Shown: positions 1-6,494 of the stretch, piece by piece
How positions within the stretch are numbered: position 1 is the stretch's first letter
Layout of the letters: every line of letters begins with the position of its first letter
Source: JBBQSF01 sp038214085
GTDB taxonomy: Bacteria; Bacteroidota; Bacteroidia; Bacteroidales; CG2-30-32-10
Direction of reading: 5' to 3'
NCBI GenBank assembly: GCA_038214085.1
Contig: JBBQSF010000144.1
Span: 1-6,952 of the forward strand
DNA length: 6,952 nt
Position numbers and translations under genes: made by a program
Notes under the pieces: model-generated
Told to the model about the DNA's origin: nothing
Database searches by the model: none
What the model saw: the letters and a program-made list of their open reading frames with translations, nothing else

Positions 1-282
1 GATGAATTTACATGCCAAATAACAATAAAAAATGGCAAAAATGAATCGAGAAATTATTTTGCATTCAAGGTTCAAGATTCTACTGAAGGCTTCGATAAAC
101 CCATTTTGATTCTTAAAGAAACCAAAGAAAATTCTCTTTTGTTGGTTTTTAGCATTCAGGAATTAACCAAAAGTAAACTGAAACTGCACTTTGAAAAGGA
201 AATATCCACTAAAAATGTGATAATGCCTTCTGCGGACATTGAATTTGAAAGAATTGCAGGACCTCTGGAAAATATGGAGTAA
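1..282 (+). CDS. Hypothetical protein, 3' end only
   Basis: Frame 1 is open from the first base to a TAA at 280-282, giving the last 93 residues of a protein whose start lies outside the window. I do not recognise the family. The fragment alternates short hydrophobic and charged stretches (for example PILILKE and SLLLVFSIQEL), as expected of a beta-rich soluble domain. It ends in a charged tail (FERIAGPLENME). I see no membrane span, no cysteine cluster (one Cys only) and no catalytic motif. Its A-rich codon use resembles that of the other plus-strand genes, which supports real coding. It converges on the formate dehydrogenase gene with only 33 bases between the two stop codons, so it belongs to a different transcription unit and gives no functional hint. 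Confidence is for coding status, not function. Confidence 0.7.
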   Translation, partial: DEFTCQITIKNGKNESRNYFAFKVQDSTEGFDKPILILKETKENSLLLVFSIQELTKSKLKLHFEKEISTKNVIMPSADIEFERIAGPLENME

Positions 283-303
283 TTACATTCACTTTTTCTA
301 AGA

Positions 304-326
304 AATAAGATAATCTTAAATTTTTT
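304..326. terminator. Possible weak terminator between convergent genes
   Basis: A 5-bp stem (TAAGA, 306-310; TCTTA, 314-318) with a 3-base loop is followed by six T at 321-326 on the plus strand, which could end transcription of the upstream partial gene. On the minus strand the same stem would lie over the fdhA stop codon and be followed by a mixed T-rich tract. The stem is short and AT-rich, so this is a tentative call based on its place between two converging genes. Confidence 0.25.
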
Positions 327-3036
327 CCACCCTGCAAGCCGTCAATTTAAAAGCAGGAATTTTCGACATGGGATCTAGTTCGTCTCGTGTTAGCCTATTT
401 ACGCGTGATTCGGCAAAATGCCAAGGCATAAAAAGTTCGCCTTGCGCCACTTCTTCGCTAATTACAGCTTTTACATTTAAAACACCTTGCTTCGAAATTA
501 TTTTTACGTTCTCACTTTCAGCAATACCAAGCTTTTGCGAATCGTCGGGATTAATCAGCACATAAGGTTCTGAAACAAATGCATTCAGCACTTCGGTGCG
601 CCGGCTCATAGTGGCGCTGTGGTAATGATACAAAATTCTTCCCGAATTTAAAATAAACGGAAATTCAGCAGAAGTTCTTTCGTTCTGCGGAAAATATTCA
701 ACCGGATAAATTTTAGCTTTTCCAGTTGGAGTATTAAATTTATCTAAAAACAATGTGCCAGTTCCGGGATGTTCCTTGCTGGGGCATGGCCATTGAATGC
801 CATGTTTTTCGATTCGTTCGTGCGTAATGCCCGCAAATATGGGTGTTACAAGAGCTATTTCATCAAATATTTCCGAAGGTGAATTGTAATTTCCAATGTT
901 ATATCTCATGTGTTCAGCAATGTCGATAATTATTTTCCAGTCTTCTCGGGCTTCACCGGGGCAATCGAGGGCTTTTCGCACCCGCAGCACCCGACGGTCG
1001 CTGTTTACAAAAGTTCCATCTTTTTCTGCAAACGAAGATGCTGGCAAAACCACATCGGCAAGTTTTGCTGTTTCGGTAAGGAAAATATCCTGTACCACAA
1101 GAAAATCAAGCTTTTTAAAGGCAGCTTCCGTATGATTTAAATTGGGATCTGTTACCATTGGGTTTTCGCCCATGATGTAAAGTCCTTTTATTTTTTCGTT
1201 GTACGCAGCCTGCGCAATTTCAACTGTGGTAAGGCCGGGCTGCGAAGGAAGACTTTCAAAAGGAACATTCCAAACTTTTGCAACATGGCGGCGGTTTTCT
1301 TCATTTGATGCAGGAATATATCCTGGGTAATTAAAAGGCGAAGCGCCTACATCTGTAGCTCCCTGAACATTATTTTGACCACGGGGAGGATTTATTCCGC
1401 ACAGTTCTGCACCAATTTGTCCTGTTATAAAACACATGTTAAGCAATGAAAACACGTTATTGGTGCCTGTTACCTGCTGGCTCATTCCCATTCCAGTAGC
1501 AATCATGGCGGTTTTAGCAGTTGCATACATTCGGGCTGCTGCAATAATTTTTTCTGCCGGAATTGTTGTAATCTTCTCCACGTATTCAGGAGTATATTTG
1601 GTTATGACGTCTTTTAGTATTTCAAATGCTTCTAGTCCGCCTTCCACGCGGTTTGCAATAAAATCCTTATCAATAAGATCTTCGCTAATAATTACATTCA
1701 TCAACCCGTTTAGCAATGCAATGTCGGTTCCCAGTTTAGGCTGTAGCCAAATTTTTGCATATTTCACAAGGGGCGTCCAACGCGGATCTACAACAATAAC
1801 TTTCATTCCTTTTGCAACGCCTCGTTTAACATAGGTTGCCGTGACAGGATGTGTTTCAATAATATTGTTTCCTGTAACGAATAAACAATCCGTATTTTCA
1901 AAATCTTCAATGGAATTGCTTCCTGCACCGTCGCCAATTGATTTGATCATTGCAGTAACTGTTGAAGCATGGCAAAGTCGTGTGCAATAATCAATATTGT
2001 TTGTTCCGAAAGCAATGCGGACAAATTTCTGAAATAAATAATTTTCTTCGTTGGTGCATTTTGCTGAGGAATAACCGGCAAGAGCATCGCTTCCGAATGT
2101 ATTTCGTATCGTATTGAATTTTTCAGCAATCAAATTCAGTGCTTCTTCCCATGTAGCTTCAGACAATTCGCCGTTTTTACGAATCAGCGGTTTGGTAAGC
2201 CTTTCCGGGCTGTTCACGTATTCGTAACCAAATCTTCCTTTCACGCAAAGTCTGCCGTCGTTAGGGCTCACGCCATCAACACCGTTCGACCGCACAATTT
2301 TTTTGTTCTTTACCCAAAGCTCTATCTGGCAACCAACGCCACAGTAAGGGCAGGTTGTAATTACTTTTTTGTCAATTGCATTTACATCAACCAAATTGCG
2401 GAAAGGCTTTTCAACAATAGCGCCAGTGGGGCAAAGCTGAATGCATTCGCCACATCCATCGCATTCCGATTCTTTCCATATGCCCAAACCCGCAATAATA
2501 TATGTTCCAATTCCTCTGTCGGTAAACGAAAGCACATTTTTACCCTGCACTTCGTTGCAAGCCTTTACACACCTGAAGCATCGGATACATTTTTTAGGAT
2601 CATAGGTGAGCACAGGAGAAGTATCGTCGGTAGGGCTGTTTAGACAACTATGTGTGGATAAAACAGCCTCATCGTCATTTTCGTAAATGTTGTAATTTTC
2701 GAGAAGTTTTCGGAATTCATCATGATAAGAATGATCGTTTTCGATATTATGTTCCGATTTCAGATACTGCAACATGTGCCTTCGAGCTTCATTTAATTCG
2801 GCATCAAAGGCAGTAACGTCCATTCCTTCTTTAACCGCAATGGTGCATGAGGTTTGAAAACCTCGCATATTTTTTATTTTCACCAAACAAAGTCTGCAAG
2901 CTCCTGTTGGCGATATTTTTGGATGAAAGCACAATCCCGGAATATCAAAACCATTGTTTCGTGCAACTTTAAGAAGATTGTCACCAGCCTTTGCATGAAT
3001 GATTTTTCTATCGATTGTAAGAGTTATCGGGCTCAT
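316..3036 (-). CDS. fdhA: NAD-linked formate dehydrogenase, catalytic alpha subunit (Cys type, molybdopterin)
   Basis: Predicted to oxidise formate to CO2, or reduce CO2, at a Mo or W bis-pterin guanine dinucleotide centre in the cytoplasm. Domains in order: NuoG-like 2Fe-2S domain (C36, C47, C50, C64); a short linker where related proteins carry a His/Cys3 4Fe-4S cluster, here without the cysteines; two ferredoxin-type 4Fe-4S clusters (C150/153/156/160 and C192/195/198/202); a pterin-proximal 4Fe-4S cluster (C229/232/236/264); the molybdopterin oxidoreductase domain; and a C-terminal dinucleotide-binding domain from about residue 790. The active-site segment NIDYCTRLCHAST puts Cys355 (codon TGC) where many formate dehydrogenases have selenocysteine. 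It is followed by His356, and RGQNNVQG supplies the catalytic Arg552. From memory the protein aligns closely with Moorella-type FdhA along its length. At 906 residues it is full length. The ATG lies one base after the stop of the NuoEF gene with no clear Shine-Dalgarno sequence, suggesting translational coupling. Complex I NuoG is unlikely because the formate-site residues are intact. Confidence 0.93.
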   Translation of the reverse strand: MSPITLTIDRKIIHAKAGDNLLKVARNNGFDIPGLCFHPKISPTGACRLCLVKIKNMRGFQTSCTIAVKEGMDVTAFDAELNEARRHMLQYLKSEHNIENDHSYHDEFRKLLENYNIYENDDEAVLSTHSCLNSPTDDTSPVLTYDPKKCIRCFRCVKACNEVQGKNVLSFTDRGIGTYIIAGLGIWKESECDGCGECIQLCPTGAIVEKPFRNLVDVNAIDKKVITTCPYCGVGCQIELWVKNKKIVRSNGVDGVSPNDGRLCVKGRFGYEYVNSPERLTKPLIRKNGELSEATWEEALNLIAEKFNTIRNTFGSDALAGYSSAKCTNEENYLFQKFVRIAFGTNNIDYCTRLCHASTVTAMIKSIGDGAGSNSIEDFENTDCLFVTGNNIIETHPVTATYVKRGVAKGMKVIVVDPRWTPLVKYAKIWLQPKLGTDIALLNGLMNVIISEDLIDKDFIANRVEGGLEAFEILKDVITKYTPEYVEKITTIPAEKIIAAARMYATAKTAMIATGMGMSQQVTGTNNVFSLLNMCFITGQIGAELCGINPPRGQNNVQGATDVGASPFNYPGYIPASNEENRRHVAKVWNVPFESLPSQPGLTTVEIAQAAYNEKIKGLYIMGENPMVTDPNLNHTEAAFKKLDFLVVQDIFLTETAKLADVVLPASSFAEKDGTFVNSDRRVLRVRKALDCPGEAREDWKIIIDIAEHMRYNIGNYNSPSEIFDEIALVTPIFAGITHERIEKHGIQWPCPSKEHPGTGTLFLDKFNTPTGKAKIYPVEYFPQNERTSAEFPFILNSGRILYHYHSATMSRRTEVLNAFVSEPYVLINPDDSQKLGIAESENVKIISKQGVLNVKAVISEEVAQGELFMPWHFAESRVNRLTRDELDPMSKIPAFKLTACRVEKI

Positions 3037-3037
3037 A

Positions 3038-4765
3038 TTAAAAACGGTTGAAATAATGAGTAAATGCGCTTTTTAAAGGTAGAATGGGCGATTGGCCTAA
3101 TGCACAGAGTGATGTGCCGGCCATAAATACAGCTTCTTCGATCATTTTTTCAAAAACAGCTTTTTTGTTTTCTGATTTTTGTAATGTTTTCATTAATTGT
3201 AGAAGCTGAACACAGCCAACCCTGCACGGTACACATTTGCCACAGGATTCATGCTTGAAAAATTTTAATATAGAATAAAGAATATCATACATTGATTTGT
3301 TTTCGTCAAAAACCATGATAGCACCCGATCCAAGAACATAATTTTTTGAAACAAGTTCGTCATATTCCATGCAAACATTATCAATATCGCTAAGCGCAAC
3401 GAATGTTCCTGCTGCTCCGCCAATGAGTATTGCTCCAGGCTTATTTCCGTTTATAATTCCTCCTGCATATTCGTAAAGTAAAGTGGATAAAGGCACTCCT
3501 AATTCTGCTTCATAATATCCCGGTTTTTCAACATCACCCGAAATGCAAAATATCTTAGTGCCGGGCGAAGTTTCAGTGCCTAATTTGCAATATACTTCGG
3601 AACCAATATTTAAAATTAAAGGAATATTCGACAAAGTTTCAACATTATTTACAAGGGTAGGCATTCCAAAAAGTCCTTTTTCAGCAGGGAATGGGGGCTT
3701 ATATCTGGGGTTTCCGCGTTTGCCTTCAAGGGATTCGATAAGTGTTAATTCATCGCCACACAAATAAGAACCTGCACCCGTAAAAATTTCAATATCAAGG
3801 TTAAATCCAGAGTTTTTAATGTTCTGTCCGAGCCACCCTGTTTGGTAAAGAATAGCAATTGCATCACGGGTAACTTTAATTGATTTTGTATATTCACCAC
3901 GAATGTAAATATAGGCTTTTGTGGCACCAATGCAGTAAGAGGCAATCATTAATCCTTCGATGTGTAAAAAGGGAAGCATTTCCATTATTGGCCTGTCCTT
4001 AAATGTTCCCGGTTCTCCTTCGTCAGCATTGCATATTGCATATTTTTGAGGAGCATCATATTCAGCAGTAAATTTCCATTTTGTTCCTGTAGGAAATCCC
4101 GCTCCACCGCGACCTCTAAGCCCTGAGAAAATAATTTCCTGAATAATTTCTTTAGAATTTCTTTTTAAAATTTTTTCGAATGCGTTAAACCCATCGGTTT
4201 TTCGATATTCATCAAAGGTATGGGGTTTGTCAGCAACAGCGTGTTTTAAGAGAAATTCGTGATTTGTTTTTTTTACGATTGTGTCGGCTTGGTAAGGTGC
4301 TGGTAAAGAATTATTTTTTTGAACATATGAAATTATATCCTTTATTCGCTCTGGGGTAAGATTTCCGTAAACTTCATTATTGATCATTATTGCAGGGGCA
4401 ATGTTGCAATGACCAAGGCATTCAACGCTTTCGAGAGAAAACATTCCATCGGGACTGGTTTCGTTTTTATCAATACCAATCAAATCGCTAAGTGCCAATC
4501 GGATATTGCATGATTTCTGTGTATAACAAACTGGCGAGGAACAAATACTGATAATAAATTTTCCTCTACTTTGAGTATTCAGCATTGAAAAATATTTTGC
4601 AACGCCCAATACATTGCTGAAACCGGTATTCAAATATTCGGCTACCTCTTTAATATCATCTTGATTGATGAAATTATGCTCCGAATTGGCTTGTATTGCC
4701 TCGAGAATCAAAAGCATATTTTTTTTATCAGGAGAAAATTGTTTCAATAAATCGTGTATAGCCAT
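3038..4765 (-). CDS. Fused NuoE-NuoF flavoprotein, NAD(H)-reactive subunit of formate dehydrogenase
   Basis: Predicted diaphorase module passing electrons between NAD(H) and the alpha subunit. Numbering is from the ATG at 4765 (575 residues). Residues 1-150 are a full NuoE domain: an N-terminal helical part, then a thioredoxin-like fold with 2Fe-2S ligands C75, C80, C116 and C120 (CSSPVC and CLGHC). From about residue 165 follows NuoF: the FMN/NADH glycine-rich loop GLRGRGGAGFPTGTKW (215-230), CNADEGEPGTFKDR (245-258), GAGSYLCGDE (330-339), and 4Fe-4S ligands C508, C511, C514 and C554 (ESCGKCVPCR, then LCALGQ). There is no C-terminal ferredoxin extension like that of HydB-type hydrogenase subunits. 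The frame stays open upstream to a TTG at 4819 with further ATGs at 4804 and 4795. I chose 4765 because MAIHDLLKQF starts where NuoE homologues start and has an A-rich leader (GAAAGAAAA). It is the first gene of a two-gene operon with fdhA. Confidence 0.92.
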   Translation of the reverse strand: MAIHDLLKQFSPDKKNMLLILEAIQANSEHNFINQDDIKEVAEYLNTGFSNVLGVAKYFSMLNTQSRGKFIISICSSPVCYTQKSCNIRLALSDLIGIDKNETSPDGMFSLESVECLGHCNIAPAIMINNEVYGNLTPERIKDIISYVQKNNSLPAPYQADTIVKKTNHEFLLKHAVADKPHTFDEYRKTDGFNAFEKILKRNSKEIIQEIIFSGLRGRGGAGFPTGTKWKFTAEYDAPQKYAICNADEGEPGTFKDRPIMEMLPFLHIEGLMIASYCIGATKAYIYIRGEYTKSIKVTRDAIAILYQTGWLGQNIKNSGFNLDIEIFTGAGSYLCGDELTLIESLEGKRGNPRYKPPFPAEKGLFGMPTLVNNVETLSNIPLILNIGSEVYCKLGTETSPGTKIFCISGDVEKPGYYEAELGVPLSTLLYEYAGGIINGNKPGAILIGGAAGTFVALSDIDNVCMEYDELVSKNYVLGSGAIMVFDENKSMYDILYSILKFFKHESCGKCVPCRVGCVQLLQLMKTLQKSENKKAVFEKMIEEAVFMAGTSLCALGQSPILPLKSAFTHYFNRF

Positions 4766-4832
4766 ATTAATATATTTTCTTTCGTAAAAATACATAATTT
4801 TCATTAATTGATTATCCAATACAAAGCAGATT

Positions 4833-4850
4833 GGAATTAAAAATTATTCC
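4833..4850. promoter_or_regulatory. Inverted repeat in divergent region, possible operator
   Basis: GGAAT (4833-4837) and ATTCC (4846-4850) form a perfect 5-bp inverted repeat with an 8-base AT-only spacer, lying between the formate dehydrogenase operon and the tRNA-Leu gene. The minus strand reads TAATTTTT across 4846-4839, a near match to the Bacteroidota -7 element TAnnTTTG, so a promoter for the operon could overlap it. This is inferred from position and symmetry only, and AT-rich DNA produces such repeats by chance. Confidence 0.2.
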
Positions 4851-4886
4851 CTGAAAAATAATTTAAATTGATAAAATAAAAATTGC

Positions 4887-4894
4887 TATCTTTG
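4887..4894 (+). promoter_or_regulatory. Promoter -7 element of tRNA-Leu
   Basis: TATCTTTG matches the Bacteroidota -7 consensus TAnnTTTG exactly and ends 11 bases before the 5' end of the tRNA, as expected for a short tRNA leader. A TTG at 4868-4870 could be the -33 element, but the 16-base gap is a little shorter than the usual spacing, so only the -7 part is called. Confidence 0.6.
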
Positions 4895-4905
4895 CAATCC
4901 CAAAT

Positions 4906-4987
4906 GCGGATGTGGCGTAATTGGTAGCCGCGCTAGACTTAGGATCTAGTGTCGAAAGACGTGGGGGTTCGAGTCCCTTCATCCGTA
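4906..4987 (+). tRNA. tRNA-Leu, anticodon UAG
   Basis: Decodes CUA and, by wobble, other CUN leucine codons. The 82-base sequence folds as a class II tRNA. The acceptor stem GCGGATG pairs with CATCCGT (4980-4986; first pair G-U) and the discriminator is A4987. The D-arm contains TAATTGGTA. The anticodon stem is CTAGA/TCTAG with loop CTTAGGA, placing TAG at 4940-4942. A long variable arm (GTCGAAAGAC) and the T-loop TTCGAGT with stem GGGGG/CCCTT follow. The long variable arm and the discriminator A fit tRNA-Leu. CCA is not encoded (ACAA follows), so it must be added after transcription. The gene has its own -7 element upstream and a strong terminator downstream, so it is probably a single-gene unit. 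Confidence 0.96.
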
Positions 4988-5008
4988 CAAAATAGTTGAT
5001 TTCACTAG

Positions 5009-5035
5009 GGTTTAATGTAAATTAAACCTTTTTTT
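5009..5035 (+). terminator. Intrinsic terminator after tRNA-Leu
   Basis: The perfect 8-bp stem GGTTTAAT (5009-5016) and ATTAAACC (5021-5028), with loop GTAA, is followed directly by seven T (5029-5035). It lies 21 bases after the tRNA and 31 bases before the tig start, so it should end the tRNA transcript and insulate tig, which then needs its own promoter. Confidence 0.85.
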
Positions 5036-5039
5036 AATA

Positions 5040-5047
5040 TAAATTTA
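5040..5047 (+). promoter_or_regulatory. Possible -7 element for tig-clpP
   Basis: TAAATTTA matches seven of eight positions of the TAnnTTTG -7 pattern (n counted as any base) and ends 19 bases before the tig ATG. A promoter is expected here because the terminator just upstream separates tig from the tRNA. No clear -33 element is seen, and the region is so AT-rich that a chance match is likely. Confidence 0.3.
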
Positions 5048-5066
5048 TTTACAAAAATCTTGACAA

Positions 5067-6476
5067 ATGGATATTAATTTAGAAAGAATTGATGATTTAA
5101 ATGCAGTTCTCGAAGTAAAAATTACACCAGAGGATTACACCGAAAAAGTTGAAAAATCGTTGAAGGAACAACAGAAAAAAATGAATCTTCCGGGATTCCG
5201 TCCTGGTAAAATTCCAGCAAGTGTTGTTAAAAAAATGGTTGGTAAAGCTGTTCTGGCTGATGAAATAAATAAGATAGTAGTTGACTCAATGTTTAACTAT
5301 CTTGATCAGAACAAAATAGATATTCTTGGAAACCCTTTGCCAAATTTTGAAAAAACCCCTGAAATGGACTGGGAAACTCAAACGGATTTCTCATTTTTTT
5401 ATGATTTGGGGATGTCGCCAAATTTTGAATTCGAACTTTCAGATAAAATAAAAATTGATTACAGCAATATTATTTCCAGCGAAGAAGAAATTGAAAAATA
5501 TTTAGTAGATATTCGCAAACGTTATGGAAAATATTCTTCTCCTGAAGTTTCAGAAATCGACGACCTCCTTTACGGCGAGTTTATTGAGCTTGATGACAAT
5601 GGAGATGTAAAGGAAAATGGTGTAAAAAATGCCAGTTCAATTTTAGCTACTGCAATAAAAGACGCCAAACTTCAAATGAAATTTGTGGGATTGAAAAAGG
5701 ATGATGCAGTTGATTTTGAACTTCTGAAAACATTTGATAGCAAACATGAAATTCATCACATGCTGAATGTTGAAGAAAATAAAATTGCAGAATTAAATAA
5801 AAACTTTCGTTTTAAAGTGTTAAACGTAAGTCGTAACGAACTTTCAGAAATTAATGAAGAATTTTTTGAAAAGGTTTACAAGGACGATAACATTAAAAGT
5901 GAAGCCGAACTTCGCGAACGTATCCGCAAGGATGCCGACAATACCTACCGGGTAGAAGCTGATAAAAAATTCCTGAGCGATGCAGTGGAATCGCTTATAA
6001 AACAAACAGAAATCACTCTTCCCGATGCATTTTTAAAACGTTGGTTGTTGAATGCAAACGAAGGTAAATTCACTGCCGAACAAATCGAATCGGAATATTC
6101 AGCATATCAGGATTCTCTTAAATGGCAACTTATTGAAAATAGAATAATCAAGAAAGCAGATATTTCGGTTACCGAAACTGATGTTAAGAATTTTATCAAA
6201 GATTATTTCAGAAAGGCATATCCAGTTGATCCTACGGATCCTGATGCAGAAAAACGCCTTGATGAAATTGCAGATTCTTATCTTAAGAAAAAAGAAAATG
6301 CAAAAAATATCTATGATAAATTGTATGATGAAAAACTTATTGATGTACTTAAGTCTTCTGTAACACTTAATTCTATTGACATTTCTTACGAAGATTTCAT
6401 TAAAGTGATGTATGCAAAAAAAGAAGAACATGTACACGACGAAAATTGCAACCACGATCACGACCATAATCACTAA
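5067..6476 (+). CDS. tig: Trigger factor, ribosome-associated chaperone, with His-rich C-terminal tail
   Basis: Binds the ribosomal exit tunnel and shields nascent chains in the cytoplasm. The N-terminal ribosome-binding domain carries GFRPGKIP at residues 43-50, the same position as the GFRxGKxP signature of E. coli trigger factor that contacts protein L23, which also confirms the ATG start. Residues of about 150-250 occupy the FKBP-type prolyl isomerase position but lack a recognisable FKBP signature (no IPGFE-like stretch), so isomerase activity is doubtful. The rest is the long helical chaperone domain (from about 260), including a typical EAELRERIRKDA segment. The protein ends in a tail (455-469) with six His, one Cys and three Asp, likely metal-binding. 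The total of 469 residues is slightly longer than typical. It is followed 18 bases later by clpP, a common tig-clpP(-clpX) quality-control arrangement. No Shine-Dalgarno sequence precedes the ATG. Confidence 0.93.
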   Translation: MDINLERIDDLNAVLEVKITPEDYTEKVEKSLKEQQKKMNLPGFRPGKIPASVVKKMVGKAVLADEINKIVVDSMFNYLDQNKIDILGNPLPNFEKTPEMDWETQTDFSFFYDLGMSPNFEFELSDKIKIDYSNIISSEEEIEKYLVDIRKRYGKYSSPEVSEIDDLLYGEFIELDDNGDVKENGVKNASSILATAIKDAKLQMKFVGLKKDDAVDFELLKTFDSKHEIHHMLNVEENKIAELNKNFRFKVLNVSRNELSEINEEFFEKVYKDDNIKSEAELRERIRKDADNTYRVEADKKFLSDAVESLIKQTEITLPDAFLKRWLLNANEGKFTAEQIESEYSAYQDSLKWQLIENRIIKKADISVTETDVKNFIKDYFRKAYPVDPTDPDAEKRLDEIADSYLKKKENAKNIYDKLYDEKLIDVLKSSVTLNSIDISYEDFIKVMYAKKEEHVHDENCNHDHDHNH

Positions 6477-6494
6477 CATTTAATAACTGAGCTT

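Noticed and set aside
1436..1834. A 132-codon plus-strand reading frame opposite fdhA
   Set aside because: It lies wholly inside the fdhA molybdopterin domain on the opposite strand and has no recognisable motif. The fdhA frame carries all conserved residues here.
1930..1971. A SECIS element after the active-site codon
   Set aside because: The active-site codon is TGC, so no Sec insertion is needed, and I saw no convincing hairpin just after it.
3543..3945. Short frames on both strands within nuoEF (3543-3767 plus, 3745-3945 minus)
   Set aside because: They overlap the conserved NuoF core in other frames, and no start signal or family likeness is visible.
316..4765. [FeFe] hydrogenase (HydABC-like) or electron-bifurcating hydrogenase
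   Set aside because: The large subunit has a molybdopterin domain with formate-site Cys-His and Arg instead of H-cluster motifs, and the NuoF chain lacks the HydB C-terminal ferredoxin domain.
316..4765. Part of a respiratory complex I (nuoE-F-G) operon
   Set aside because: The NuoG-like protein keeps a full formate dehydrogenase active site, and no other nuo genes adjoin: a tRNA and tig lie upstream and an unrelated convergent gene downstream.
6099..6479. A 126-codon minus-strand reading frame opposite the tig 3' end, rich in Ile, Phe and Val
   Set aside because: It is the antisense reading of Lys- and Asp-rich tig codons; its hydrophobicity comes from that complement, not from a real membrane protein.
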